A DNA stretch of 60,577 nt from Pseudorhodoferax soli (lineage in GTDB: Bacteria; Pseudomonadota; Gammaproteobacteria; Burkholderiales; Burkholderiaceae_C), in NCBI RefSeq assembly GCF_003337555.1, contig NZ_QPJK01000019.1, positions 1 to 60,577 of the forward strand. Direction: 5' to 3'. The first letter of the stretch is position 1. Every line of letters starts with the position of its first letter. Of the stretch, positions 38,044 through 47,163 are shown piece by piece. The notes under the pieces are model-generated. The model ran no database searches and had not been told where the DNA came from. It saw only the letters and a list, made by a program, of their open reading frames with translations. A program made the position numbers and the translations under genes.

Positions 38044-41000
38044 ATGGCGCACTTTTTCATCGAGCGCCCCATCTTTGCGTGGGTGCTGTCCATCATCGTC
38101 ATGCTGGCGGGGGTCATGTCGATCCGCACGCTGCCGCTGGAGCAATACCCCGACATCGCGCCGCCGCGCGTGTCGGTGGGCTCCACCTACACCGGCGCCT
38201 CGGCCAAGACGGTCGAGGACTCGGTGACCCAGATCATCGAGCAGCAGATGAAGGGGCTGGACAACCTGCTGTACATGCAGAGCACCAGCAACTCCTCGGG
38301 CCAGTCGCGCATCACGCTGACCTTCGCGCCGGGCACCGACATCGACGTCGCCCAGATGCAGGTGCAGAACAAGATGCAGCCCGCCATGTCGCGGCTGCCG
38401 CAGCAGGTGCAGAGCCGCGGCGTGTTCGTGACCAAGGGCGGCAACGATTTCCTGATGGTCATCGCCTTCTATTCGGGTGACGGCAGCGCCTCGGCGGTGG
38501 ACGTGGGCGACTACATCAACAGCAACCTCGTCGACGTCATCAGCCGCGTCGATGGCGTGGGCGATGTGCAGGTGCTGGGCACCGGCTACGCCATGCGCAT
38601 CTGGCTGGACCCGGACAAGCTGCGCAAGTACGCACTGATGCCGTCGGACATCAACACCGCGTTGCAGGCCCAGAACGCCCAGGTCTCGGCCGGCCAGTTG
38701 GGTGCGCTGCCGGCCGTGGCCGAGCAGCAGCTGACGGCCACCATCACCGCGCGCAGCAAGCTCGAGACCGTGGAGCAGTTCGGCAACGTGGTGCTGCGCG
38801 TGACGCCCGACGGCGCCGTGGTGCGCCTGAAGGACGTGGCGCGTCTCGAACTCGGTGCCGAGAACCTGACCGTGCGTTCCATCCTGCGCGGCAACCCGGG
38901 CGCCGGCCTGGGCATCGTGCTGTCCGATGGTGCCAACGCGGTCAAGGTGGCCGAGGCCGTCAACGCCAAGATCGCCGAACTGCAGCCCTTCTTCCCGAAC
39001 CAGCTGCAGACCTTCGTGACCTACGACACCACGCCCTTCGTGAGCGCGTCGATCGAGGAGGTGGTCAAGGCCTTGTTCGAGGCGGTGTTGCTGGTCGTGA
39101 TCGTGATGTATGTGTTCCTGCAGAACTTCCGCGCCACGCTGATCCCGGCGATCACGGTGCCGGTGGTGCTGCTCGGCACGTTCGGCGTGCTGTCGGCCGC
39201 CGGTTACTCGATCAACACGCTGACCATGTTCGCCATGGTGCTGGCCATCGGCCTGCTGGTGGACGACGCCATCGTGGTGGTCGAGAACGTCGAGCGGGTG
39301 ATGAGCGAGGAGGGTCTGCCGCCCAAGGAGGCGACCAAGAAATCCATGGCCGAGATCACGCCGGCGCTGATCGGCATCGCGCTGGTGCTCTCGGCCGTGT
39401 TCATCCCCATGGCCTTCTTCGGCGGCTCCACGGGCGTGATCTACCGGCAGTTCTCGATCACCATCGTCTCGTCCATGGTGCTGTCGGTGCTGGTGGCGCT
39501 GTCGCTCACGCCGGCCCTGTGCGCCACGCTGCTCAAGCCCATCCCCAAAGGTGCGCACGGACCGCATGGCCAGGCACCGCGCCGCGGGCCGCTGGGCTGG
39601 GTCGACCGCTTCTTCGCCAAGTTCAACCACGGCTTCGACCGCGGCGCCAATGCCTACCAGGGGACGGTGGGCGGCATCCTCAAGCGCGGCAAGCGCACGT
39701 TGATCGTCTACGCGCTCATCATCGCGGGCGTGGTCGTGCTGTTCTCGCGCCTGCCCACGGCCTTCCTGCCCGACGAGGACCAGGGCTTCGTCACGGTGCA
39801 GATGAACCTGCCGCCGGGCGCCTCCAACGCGCGGTTGCAGCCGGTGGTGGCCGAGGTGCAGGAGTACTTCGGCAAGTTTCCCGAAGTGGTCAGCATCAAC
39901 GTGCTGACCGGCCAGAACGGCGACCAGAGTTCGGCGCGCGCCTTCGTCAAGCTCAAGGACTGGGACGAGCGCACCGAGGCGTCGAGTTCGGCCGCTGCCA
40001 TCGCCGCGCGCGCCAGCCGCGACCTGGCGAAGATCCGCGACGCGCGCATCATCGTGCAGCTGCCGCCGGCGGTGCGCGGCCTGGGCGCGGCCTCGGGCTT
40101 CAACTTCTTCCTCAAGGACATCAACGGCCTGGGCCACGAGGCGCTGGTCGCCGCGCAACGCAAGACGCTGGAGATGCTGCAGGCCCGGGCCGAGCTGCGC
40201 AACGTGCGCATGAACGGCCTGGACGACACGCCCGAATTCCGCATCGACATCGACGATGCGCGGGCCGGCGCGCTGAGCCTGACCACGAGCGCCATCGACA
40301 GCACGCTGTCCACCGCCATGGGCGGCACCTACGTCAACGACTTCCTGAACAATGGCCGCGTCAAGCGCGTCTACATGCAGGGCGATGCGGCCTTCCGCAT
40401 GCTGCCGGCCGACATCGAGCGCTGGAGCGTGCGCAATTCGTTGGGGCAGATGGTGCCCTTCCATGCGTTCTCCAGTTCGCGCTGGAGCTACGGCTCGCCG
40501 CAGCTGGCGCGCTACAACGGCGCGCCGGCCTACGAGTTCACGGGCGATGCCGCGCCGGGCGTGAGTTCGGGTGCGGCCATGGCCGGGGTCGAGCAGGTCA
40601 TGAAGGAGATGCCGGTCGGCATCGACTACGAATGGACCGGCGCCTCCTACCAGGAGCGGCTCTCGGGCGCGCAGGCGCCGGTGCTCTATGCCATTTCCAT
40701 CCTGTTCGTGTTCCTGTGCCTGGCGGCGCTGTACGAAAGCTGGTCCGTGCCGTTCTCGGTGATCCTGGTGGTGCCCCTGGGGATCATCGGCGCGCTGCTG
40801 TTCACCAGCACGCGCGGACTGACCAATGACGTGTACTTCCAGGTCGGGCTGCTCACCACGGTGGGCCTGTCGTCCAAGAACGCGATCCTGATCGTGGAGT
40901 TCGCCAAGCAGCTGCAGGAGCAGGGCAGGAGCGTGTTCGACGCCACGATGGCGGCTGTGCGCCTGCGACTGCGCCCGATCCTGATGACGTCACTGGCCTT

Positions 41001-41220
41001 CGGCTTCGGCGTGCTGCCGCTGGCCATCGGCACCGGTGCCGGGGCCGGCGGCCGGGTGGCCATCGGCACCTCGGTGCTGGGCGGCATGGCCATCGGCACG
41101 GCACTGGGCATCTTCTTCGTGCCGCTGTTCTTCGTGCTGATCCGCGGCTGGCTCGAGCGGCGCGGCAAGCGCCGGGAAGCAGCGGCGCCGACATCCTTGG
41201 TCGAGCAGGGAGGCCACTGA
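38044..41220 (+). CDS. RND multidrug efflux transporter (AcrB/MexB-like, HAE1 family)
   Basis: A 1058-residue inner-membrane proton/drug antiporter with twelve helices and two large periplasmic loops. The proton-relay residues are in place: Asp407 and Asp408 in GLLVDDAIVV, and Lys945 in GLSSKNAILI. The start MAHFFIERPIFAWVLSI is the usual HAE1 N-terminus. The substrate range cannot be read from sequence. A Pro/Gly-rich cytoplasmic segment after helix 6 (about 500-520) is slightly longer than in AcrB. Confidence 0.95.
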   Translation: MAHFFIERPIFAWVLSIIVMLAGVMSIRTLPLEQYPDIAPPRVSVGSTYTGASAKTVEDSVTQIIEQQMKGLDNLLYMQSTSNSSGQSRITLTFAPGTDIDVAQMQVQNKMQPAMSRLPQQVQSRGVFVTKGGNDFLMVIAFYSGDGSASAVDVGDYINSNLVDVISRVDGVGDVQVLGTGYAMRIWLDPDKLRKYALMPSDINTALQAQNAQVSAGQLGALPAVAEQQLTATITARSKLETVEQFGNVVLRVTPDGAVVRLKDVARLELGAENLTVRSILRGNPGAGLGIVLSDGANAVKVAEAVNAKIAELQPFFPNQLQTFVTYDTTPFVSASIEEVVKALFEAVLLVVIVMYVFLQNFRATLIPAITVPVVLLGTFGVLSAAGYSINTLTMFAMVLAIGLLVDDAIVVVENVERVMSEEGLPPKEATKKSMAEITPALIGIALVLSAVFIPMAFFGGSTGVIYRQFSITIVSSMVLSVLVALSLTPALCATLLKPIPKGAHGPHGQAPRRGPLGWVDRFFAKFNHGFDRGANAYQGTVGGILKRGKRTLIVYALIIAGVVVLFSRLPTAFLPDEDQGFVTVQMNLPPGASNARLQPVVAEVQEYFGKFPEVVSINVLTGQNGDQSSARAFVKLKDWDERTEASSSAAAIAARASRDLAKIRDARIIVQLPPAVRGLGAASGFNFFLKDINGLGHEALVAAQRKTLEMLQARAELRNVRMNGLDDTPEFRIDIDDARAGALSLTTSAIDSTLSTAMGGTYVNDFLNNGRVKRVYMQGDAAFRMLPADIERWSVRNSLGQMVPFHAFSSSRWSYGSPQLARYNGAPAYEFTGDAAPGVSSGAAMAGVEQVMKEMPVGIDYEWTGASYQERLSGAQAPVLYAISILFVFLCLAALYESWSVPFSVILVVPLGIIGALLFTSTRGLTNDVYFQVGLLTTVGLSSKNAILIVEFAKQLQEQGRSVFDATMAAVRLRLRPILMTSLAFGFGVLPLAIGTGAGAGGRVAIGTSVLGGMAIGTALGIFFVPLFFVLIRGWLERRGKRREAAAPTSLVEQGGH

Positions 41221-41221
41221 G

Positions 41222-42643
41222 ATGCGCCGCGCCCTGATTCCCCTGGTCGCATTGGCCCTGTTGTCCGGCTGTGCCAACCTGGCCCCGGGCTACCAGCAAC
41301 CCGCCGCGCCCATTCCCCAGACCTGGCCCGGCGCGCCCGCCGCCATGCCGGCCCAGCCGCTGGCCGGGTGGCAGGAGTTCTTCGTCGACGAGCGCCTGCG
41401 CGGCGCGCTGGCGCTCGCGCTCGACAACAACCGCGACCTGCGATCGGCCGCGCTCAGCATCGAACGGGCGCGTGCGCTGTACGGCGTGACCAGCGCGGCC
41501 ACGCTGCCGTCGGTGGATGTCGGCGCCGCTGCCAGCCGCGCGCGCACGCCTGCCGCCCTGACCACGAACGGCAACGCCAGCATCGCCGACCGCTTCAGCA
41601 CCAACTTCGGCTTGACGGCGTACGAGCTCGACTTCTTCGGCCGCGTGCGCAACCTGTCCGATTCGGCGCTGGAGGAATTCTTCCGCACCGAAGACGCGCG
41701 CCGCAGCGTACAGATCAGCCTGGTGGCTTCCGTCGCGCAGGCCTGGCTGCAGCTGGCGACCGACCAGCAGCGCCTGCGCCTGGCGCGCGAGACCCTGCAG
41801 AGCCAGCAGCGCTCGTACGACCTGATCCGCCAGGCGCATGCGCTGGGGGCGCAGTCCGGCGTGGCGCTGGCCCAGGCCCAGACCACGGTGGAATCGGCGC
41901 GCGGCCAGGTGGCAAGCTTCGATAGCCTGGTCGAGCAGGGCCGCAACGCGCTAGCGCTGCTGGCCGGCACGCAGCTGCCGGCGGACCTGCTGCCGGGCGA
42001 CCAGTCGGTCATGGTCGCGTCGCTGCCGACGCCGCCGGCCGACCTGCCGTCCAGCGTGCTGCAGCAGCGTCCCGACGTGTTGGCGGCCGAGCACGCGCTG
42101 CGCGCCGCGCACCACGACATCGGCGTCGCACGCGCTGCCCTGTACCCGCGCATCACGCTGACGGGCTCGGCCGGCGTGGCCAGCCCCAGCCTGTCCAACC
42201 TGTTCGAGGGCGGCAGCCGGGCCTGGAGCTTCGGCCCTTCGATCAACCTGCCGCTGTTCGACAACGGTGCGCGCCGCAACCAGCTGCGCGCGACCGAGGT
42301 GCAGCGCGACATCGTGTTGTCCAGCTACGAGAAGACGTTGCAGACGGCCTTCCGCGAGGTTGCCGACGCGTTGGCCGAGCGCCGCACGCTGGCAGAACGC
42401 CTGGACGCACAGCGCGCACTGGTCGCGGCCACGACACGCAGCTTCGACCTGGCCCAGGCCTTGTTCAAGGGCGGCGGCGGCAGCTACCTGGAGGTTCTGG
42501 ATGCGCAGCGCACGCTGTACACGGCCCAGCAGACGCTGATCGGACTGCAGCTGACCGACCAGGCCAACCGCGTCCAGCTCTACAAGGTCCTGGGCGGCGG
42601 CTGGCAGGGCCAGGCGGCTGCGCCGTCCGCGACAGCGGGCTGA
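41222..42643 (+). CDS. RND efflux outer-membrane lipoprotein (NodT/OprM family)
   Basis: A 473-residue TolC-like channel. The signal peptide ends in a lipobox (LLSGCANL, Cys at residue 17). Two OEP repeats of the trimeric alpha-barrel follow, with ALALDNNRDLRSAALSIERAR at the first helix and PDVLAAEHALRAAHHDIGVAR in the second half. It begins 1 base after the pump stop, so the tripartite system is encoded by one transcript and is complete. Confidence 0.94.
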   Translation: MRRALIPLVALALLSGCANLAPGYQQPAAPIPQTWPGAPAAMPAQPLAGWQEFFVDERLRGALALALDNNRDLRSAALSIERARALYGVTSAATLPSVDVGAAASRARTPAALTTNGNASIADRFSTNFGLTAYELDFFGRVRNLSDSALEEFFRTEDARRSVQISLVASVAQAWLQLATDQQRLRLARETLQSQQRSYDLIRQAHALGAQSGVALAQAQTTVESARGQVASFDSLVEQGRNALALLAGTQLPADLLPGDQSVMVASLPTPPADLPSSVLQQRPDVLAAEHALRAAHHDIGVARAALYPRITLTGSAGVASPSLSNLFEGGSRAWSFGPSINLPLFDNGARRNQLRATEVQRDIVLSSYEKTLQTAFREVADALAERRTLAERLDAQRALVAATTRSFDLAQALFKGGGGSYLEVLDAQRTLYTAQQTLIGLQLTDQANRVQLYKVLGGGWQGQAAAPSATAG

Positions 42644-42671
42644 AGGGCATCGCGGGCAGAATCGGCGCCGC

Positions 42672-42691
42672 CGGCGGTCAGGTGACCGCCG
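42672..42691. promoter_or_regulatory. 20-base palindromic operator candidate upstream of the ABM gene
   Basis: CGGCGGTCA-GG-TGACCGCCG: 9-base perfect arms with a 2-base centre. It lies between the efflux operon stop and the monooxygenase ATG at 42718, just after a -10-like CAGAAT (42657-42662). That places it where a repressor would block transcription. The 2-base loop is too tight for a good RNA hairpin and no T tract follows, so a protein-binding DNA site is favoured over a terminator. Confidence 0.5.
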
Positions 42692-42717
42692 ATCCTCAAG
42701 CTCAAGGAGACCGATTC

Positions 42718-43032
42718 ATGATCCAGGTTCTGGCCATCATCACCACCCATCCGGGCAAGCGCGCCGACGTGTTGGCAGCCTTCAACGAGAACCGCGCTGC
42801 CGTGCTGGCCGAGACCGGTTGCATCGAGTACGGCGCGGTCGTCGATGCTGCGAACCTGCCGGCTGGCTGGGCCACCTTCGGCGCCGACACCTTCATCGTG
42901 GTCGAGAAGTGGGAAAGCTTCGACGCGTTGAAGGCCCATGCCAAGGCCCCGCACATGGCGGCCTATGCGGCCAAGACCAAGGAGATGGTGGCCACGCGCG
43001 CCATTCACGTGCTGGAGCCCGTGGCCGGCTGA
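42718..43032 (+). CDS. Antibiotic biosynthesis monooxygenase (ABM) domain protein, YgiN-like
   Basis: A 104-residue single-domain dimeric alpha+beta protein of the ABM family. Motifs include LAIITTHPGKRADVLAAF, ETGCIEYG and the C-terminal FIVVEKWESFDALKAH. Relatives include the quinol monooxygenase YgiN and heme-degrading IsdG-type proteins; which applies here is unclear. The RBS AAGGAGA precedes the ATG. Its stop abuts the stop of the convergent OmpA-family gene with no base between them. It is not clearly part of the efflux operon, since 74 bp and a palindrome intervene. Confidence 0.82.
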   Translation: MIQVLAIITTHPGKRADVLAAFNENRAAVLAETGCIEYGAVVDAANLPAGWATFGADTFIVVEKWESFDALKAHAKAPHMAAYAAKTKEMVATRAIHVLEPVAG

Positions 43033-43932
43033 TCAGCCCGCGCCGCCGATCACGATCTCGACCCGGCGGTTGCGCTGGCGGCCTTCGGCCGAGCTGTTGC
43101 TGGCCACCGGCACGGCCTTGCCCAGGCCCTTGGTCTGGATGCGCGCGCCATCCACGCCACGCTGCACCAGCGCCGCGCGGACCGATTCCGCGCGCTGCTG
43201 CGACAGCGCCACATTCAACACGTCCGAGCCCACCGAGTCGGTGTGGCCTTCGACTTCGAGTCGGCGTTCGGGGTTGTCGCGCATGAATGCAGCCAGCCGG
43301 TCCAGCGTGGCGAAGGCGCCGGGCTTGAGTTCGGCGCGGCCGGTATCGAACAGCACATCACCGAGCGTCAGCACCATGCCACGGTCGGTCTGCTGGGCCT
43401 GCAGTGCGGCCATTTCCTGTTGCAGCTTGGCCACCCGGTCCTGGGCTGCCTGTGCGGACGCGCCTTGCCTGGCGGCCTGCTCGCGGGCCAATTCGGCCTG
43501 CGTGCGTGCGCTCTGGGCCTGCGTGCGGGCCTGCTCGGCCTCCTGCGAACGCGCGGCCATCAGGATGCGGTTGCGCTCGGCGCCTGCCACCGCCACCGAT
43601 TGCTCGGCGCGGGCGATGTCACCCGACTGCAGTGCGGTGGCTGCGCGCTGGCGGGCCAGTTGGGCGTAGTGCGCCACATCCTGGGGGTCCTTTCCGTCCT
43701 TGAACGCGGCTTCGGCCTGTTGCAGCGCCTGCTCGGCCTGGCGCAGATCCACAGGCGCGCTGCGCACCGTGTCGGCGTCGCTGGCAGCGCGGCTGTAGAT
43801 GGCGCGTGCTTCGTCCAATGCCGGGTTGTTGGCGGGCGTGGAGGCACAGGCGGCCAGCAGCAAGGCGCTGGCCGGGACCAGCAGCGCAAGGCCGCGGCGA
43901 ACATCCTGGGTGGTCTGGTGGAAGGTCTTCAT
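43033..43932 (-). CDS. OmpA-family envelope lipoprotein
   Basis: A 299-residue protein with a lipobox (LLAACAS) after its signal peptide. A long Ala/Gln-rich helical region (about 30-175) carries repeated ARTQAQ-type segments, probably a coiled coil. It is followed by a C-terminal OmpA-like domain (about 180-295) with GHTDSVGSDVLNVALSQQRA, which binds peptidoglycan diaminopimelate. The protein likely tethers the outer membrane to the wall. The DUF4398 gene 82 bp upstream on the same strand has a similar helical design, and the two commonly form a pair. Confidence 0.9.
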   Translation of the reverse strand: MKTFHQTTQDVRRGLALLVPASALLLAACASTPANNPALDEARAIYSRAASDADTVRSAPVDLRQAEQALQQAEAAFKDGKDPQDVAHYAQLARQRAATALQSGDIARAEQSVAVAGAERNRILMAARSQEAEQARTQAQSARTQAELAREQAARQGASAQAAQDRVAKLQQEMAALQAQQTDRGMVLTLGDVLFDTGRAELKPGAFATLDRLAAFMRDNPERRLEVEGHTDSVGSDVLNVALSQQRAESVRAALVQRGVDGARIQTKGLGKAVPVASNSSAEGRQRNRRVEIVIGGAG

Positions 43933-44014
43933 GGCGCGAATCTCGGAAAAGTGGTTCGGCAAGGGCGGCGCATGGCGCGCAGCCCATCGCGGTGGAAATG
44001 GCTGGCGGACGGGG

Positions 44015-44440
44015 TCACTGGCGCGTGGTGCGCGAGCCCAGTTCCTGCTGCAGCGTGGTGTTGGAGCGCTGCAGCTCCGCAGCGGCCAGCCGGGCGCGTT
44101 CTGCGCGCGACTTGCGCTCGGCCAACGCGCCATCGGCGGTGGCCTGGTCGGCCAGGCGGCGCGCCTGGTCGAACTCCTCGGCGGCGAGGGCAGCATCGGC
44201 CTTGGCCAGCTTGTCACGGGTGGACAGCAACTCCACCGGCGCCAACTGCCCGGCGCCGGCGGCCTCGGCCTGTGCCAGGGCGGCGCGGGCGGCCGTCATG
44301 GCTTCGAGCGGCGGCGGGCCCTTGCTGGCGCAGGCGCCCAGGAAAAGCGCCGAGGCGGCCAGGACGGCGATGGCGGACGTGCGGCTGAAACGGCTGGCGC
44401 TGGAACGGCCGGTCAGCGTGGGGTGGTTCTTGTGGTGCAT
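44015..44440 (-). CDS. DUF4398 domain lipoprotein
   Basis: A 141-residue small envelope protein. The signal peptide ends in a lipobox (LFLGACAS), and the mature part is a DUF4398 helical domain of repeated Ala/Leu-rich heptads (AARAALAQAEAAGAGQL, KADAALAAEEFDQARRLAD). DUF4398 proteins often sit upstream of OmpA-family genes, as here, and may form a periplasmic coiled-coil partner. Function is unproven. I chose ATG 44440, since the residues before it do not look like a signal peptide. Confidence 0.83.
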   Translation of the reverse strand: MHHKNHPTLTGRSSASRFSRTSAIAVLAASALFLGACASKGPPPLEAMTAARAALAQAEAAGAGQLAPVELLSTRDKLAKADAALAAEEFDQARRLADQATADGALAERKSRAERARLAAAELQRSNTTLQQELGSRTTRQ

Positions 44441-44542
44441 GGCCGCAGTGTTGCGGACATGGCTTGCGGCGGCTGCAAGCTGCGGCGAGCGGCGGCGGTC
44501 AGCCAATGCGCCGTTCTGGCGCCCTCCATGCGCCAGACCAGC

Positions 44543-44563
44543 GGCAGGGATGGCGTCCCTGCC
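44543..44563 (-). terminator. Hairpin downstream of the 3-hydroxybutyrate dehydrogenase gene
   Basis: GGCAGGGA-TGGCG-TCCCTGCC forms a perfect 8-bp stem with a 5-base loop, just past the stop of the minus-strand dehydrogenase gene at 44570. It lacks a T tract on either strand, so it may stabilise the message end or act weakly rather than being a classic terminator. The rest of the 129-bp gap (44441-44569) shows nothing else. Confidence 0.45.
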
Positions 44564-44569
44564 GGGGAG

Positions 44570-45349
44570 TCACTCCATGGCCCAGCCGTGGCTCACGATC
44601 AGCGACTGCCCCGTCAGCGCGTTGCTCGGGAAGGCCGCGAACAGCAGCGCCACCTCGGCCACATCGGCCACGGTGGTGAACTCGCCGTCCACCGTGTCCT
44701 TGAGCATGACCTTCTTGATCACGTCCTCTTCGCTGATCTTCAGCGTGGCGGCCTGCTCGGGGATCTGCTTGTCCACCAGCGGCGTGCGCACGAAACCCGG
44801 GCAGATCACGTTGGCGCGCACGTTGTGCGGGCCGCCTTCCTTGGCCAGCACGCGGGCCAGGCCCAAGAGGCCGTGCTTGGCCGTCACATAGGGCGCCTTC
44901 AGCACCGAGGCCAGCTTGGAGTGCACCGAGCCCATCAGGATGATGGAGCCGCTGTTCTGCTTGTACATGTGCGGCAGCACGGCCTTGGTGGTCAGGAAGG
45001 CGCCGTCCAGGTGGATCGCCAGCATCTTCTTCCACTCGGCGAAAGGGAAGTCCTCGATGGGGTGCACGATCTGGATGCCGGCGTTGCTGACCAGCACGTC
45101 CACCGTGCCCCAGGCCGCCACCACCTCGGCCACGCCGGCGTTGACCTGCTCCTCGCTGGTCACGTCCATGGCCACGCCCATGGCCTCGTGGCCGGCGGCA
45201 CGCAGTTCGGCGGCCGTGGCATCGGCCGCGGCCTTGTTCATGTCGGCGATGGCCACGCGTGCGCCTTCGCGCGCATAGGTGCAGGCGATCTCCTTGCCGA
45301 TGCCGCTGGCGGCGCCGGTGACGAGCGTGACTTTGTCCTTGAGTTTCAT
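44570..45349 (-). CDS. bdhA: 3-hydroxybutyrate dehydrogenase
   Basis: A 259-residue short-chain dehydrogenase that interconverts (R)-3-hydroxybutyrate and acetoacetate with NAD+, the exit step from polyhydroxybutyrate. The Rossmann motif is [12 protein letters not shown]; the catalytic residues are Ser141, Tyr154 and Lys158. The substrate-loop region [20 protein letters not shown] matches bacterial HBDH closely. It follows the patatin gene by 35 bp and is likely co-transcribed with it. Confidence 0.92.
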   Translation of the reverse strand: MKLKDKVTLVTGAASGIGKEIACTYAREGARVAIADMNKAAADATAAELRAAGHEAMGVAMDVTSEEQVNAGVAEVVAAWGTVDVLVSNAGIQIVHPIEDFPFAEWKKMLAIHLDGAFLTTKAVLPHMYKQNSGSIILMGSVHSKLASVLKAPYVTAKHGLLGLARVLAKEGGPHNVRANVICPGFVRTPLVDKQIPEQAATLKISEEDVIKKVMLKDTVDGEFTTVADVAEVALLFAAFPSNALTGQSLIVSHGWAME

Positions 45350-45384
45350 GGCGGGTCCTTTCGGGGAGCGGGGTGTGGAGCGGT

Positions 45385-46560
45385 TCAACGGCCCGAGGGC
45401 CGCGGGGCGAGATCGAGCACCGTCATGCCGGCCTTCTTGCGTGGGCGGTCGCGCCAGCGCGGGTTGGCGAAGCTGGCCTCCACGTCAGCGCGGCCTGCGG
45501 CCCAGTGGTCGGCCACGGTCTGGCGGGAGAACTCGTAGTCCTTGGACTGGCCGGCGTGGCTCTTGCTGCGGTGGATCAGGTGCATGACGGTGACCGCGTT
45601 GCAGTTCCCGGCATTGAGCAGGGCCTGGAGGTCCGGGTCGTCCTGCAGCGCCGCAGGCAGCTTGTCGGCCAGGCGCTGGGCGGCCTCGGCCAGGCGCTGC
45701 TGCGCGGCCACGAGATCGGTGTTCATGCGCGTGCGGCTGGCGTACTGGATGTCCTTGGCGCGCTCGGCCACCTCGTCCAGGTTGCGCGGCAGCGCGCCGC
45801 GCGCGCTGAACAAATCGACCTGGAACACCAGCATGTCCAGCACCGTCGGCTGGTCGATCACGTACTGCAACGGCGTGTTGGAGACCACACCGCCGTCCCA
45901 GTACCACTTGCCGTCCACGGGCACCGGCGCGAAGCCCGGCGGCAGCGCGCCGCTGGCCATCACGTGCTGGGGCCCGATGGGGTGGGTGCAAGTCGGGTCG
46001 GCCGAGTCGAAGTAGACCGAGTTGCCGGTCTCCAGCTCCACCGCGCCGACCGACAGCCGCACCTTGCCACGGCAATGCGCGTCGTTGATGCGGTCGAAGT
46101 CGACCAGGCGTTCCAGCGTGCTTCGGAGCGGCGAGGTGTCGTACCAGCTCAGCGCGGCGGCGGTGCCGGCTGGCTGCAACGGCGCCGGCGGGATGCGCGG
46201 CATGAAGAAGCCCGGCACGCCGAAGCTGGCCGTGAGCGCAGCGCTCGAGGCATTGAACAGGCTGCGCGCCTCGTCGCCGTAGCTGGCAGGCAAAGCCGGC
46301 ATGGGCAGGCCGGACGAGACCTGGGCCCAGAACGCACGCAGCTGGTCGACGCGACGCTCCGGAGGGTTCCCGGCGATCAGCGCGGCGTTGATCGCGCCGA
46401 TGGAGACCCCGGCCACCCAGTCGGGCGCCACGCTGCGTTCGGCGAGGGCCTCGTACACGCCGGCCTGGTAGGCGCCGAGGGCGCCGCCGCCCTGCAGTAC
46501 GAGCACGCACTGTTCCGCGGGCGCGGCGACGCTGCGCGCGAGGGAAGGAGATGTAGCCAC
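45385..46560 (-). CDS. Patatin-like phospholipase family protein (with DUF3734-type C-terminus)
   Basis: A 391-residue lipid hydrolase. The oxyanion motif is [14 protein letters not shown], the nucleophile Ser53 sits in GVSIG, and the catalytic Asp is in YWDGGVVSN. The C-terminal third (about 280-375) matches the DUF3734 domain often fused to such patatins. Paired with 3-hydroxybutyrate dehydrogenase it could have a role in storage-polymer or lipid turnover, but that is inference from the neighbour only. No signal peptide. Confidence 0.88.
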   Translation of the reverse strand: MATSPSLARSVAAPAEQCVLVLQGGGALGAYQAGVYEALAERSVAPDWVAGVSIGAINAALIAGNPPERRVDQLRAFWAQVSSGLPMPALPASYGDEARSLFNASSAALTASFGVPGFFMPRIPPAPLQPAGTAAALSWYDTSPLRSTLERLVDFDRINDAHCRGKVRLSVGAVELETGNSVYFDSADPTCTHPIGPQHVMASGALPPGFAPVPVDGKWYWDGGVVSNTPLQYVIDQPTVLDMLVFQVDLFSARGALPRNLDEVAERAKDIQYASRTRMNTDLVAAQQRLAEAAQRLADKLPAALQDDPDLQALLNAGNCNAVTVMHLIHRSKSHAGQSKDYEFSRQTVADHWAAGRADVEASFANPRWRDRPRKKAGMTVLDLAPRPSGR

Positions 46561-46663
46561 GGGGAAGCCTTCTGGGATGGCGGAACTGGGGTCCGATTGC
46601 TGCGATGCAGTATAGGGCGCTCACAGCACCTGCCGCGGTGCATGGGATGCAGCGCCGGCTGGC

Positions 46664-46669
46664 CATAAT
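46664..46669 (+). promoter_or_regulatory. Candidate -10 element for the FKBP gene
   Basis: CATAAT matches TATAAT at five of six positions and stands out in GC-rich surroundings, 37 bases before the ATG at 46706. No clear -35 is present. The 145-bp gap also serves the divergent patatin gene. Confidence 0.35.
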
Positions 46670-46705
46670 GGCCGGCTTTGTCCCATGGCTTTCGAAGGAG
46701 ACCGC

Positions 46706-47146
46706 ATGCCCATCCGTACCCCCGCCATCGTGCTCGCCGCACTGCTCGCCAGCACGGCCTGGGGCCAGACCGTCACCACCCTCGATGCCGCCGCCAAAGA
46801 ACCTGGCGCGCAGACCACGGCGTCCGGCCTCGTCTACCGCTCGCTGCAAGACGGCAGCGGCGCCAGCCCTGGTGCCAGCGACAAGGTCAAGGTGCACTAC
46901 CGCGGCACCTTCCTGGACGGCAAGGAGTTCGACAGCTCCTACAAGCGCAACGCGCCGATCGAATTCCCGCTGAATGGCGTGATCCCCTGCTGGACCGAGG
47001 GCGTGCAGAAGATGAAGGTGGGCGGCAAGGCCAAGCTGACCTGCCCGGCCGCAATCGCCTACGGCAGCCGCGGCGCAGGCGGTGTCATCCCGCCGAACGC
47101 CACGCTGCAGTTCGAAGTGGAGCTCCTGGGCATCAACGGCCGCTGA
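46706..47146 (+). CDS. FKBP-type peptidyl-prolyl isomerase, exported
   Basis: A 146-residue FKBP that speeds proline isomerisation during protein folding. A signal peptide (MPIRTPAIVLAALLASTAWG) sends it to the periplasm. The FKBP domain covers residues about 45-145: VKVHYRGTFLDGKEFDSS, FPLNGVIPCWTEGVQ and AYGSRGAGGVIPPNATL, with a complete active site. The ATG at 46706 has GAAGGAG directly upstream; an ATG at 46685 would add 7 charged residues in front of the signal. Confidence 0.92.
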   Translation: MPIRTPAIVLAALLASTAWGQTVTTLDAAAKEPGAQTTASGLVYRSLQDGSGASPGASDKVKVHYRGTFLDGKEFDSSYKRNAPIEFPLNGVIPCWTEGVQKMKVGGKAKLTCPAAIAYGSRGAGGVIPPNATLQFEVELLGINGR

Positions 47147-47163
47147 CCACGGAGACCGGCGCC

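Noticed and set aside
37288-40464. Minus-strand frame of 1058 codons opposite the RND pump
   Set aside because: Its translation is rich in His, Arg, Gly and Ala without any family motif. It mirrors the real pump gene: high GC removes stops from the opposite strand.
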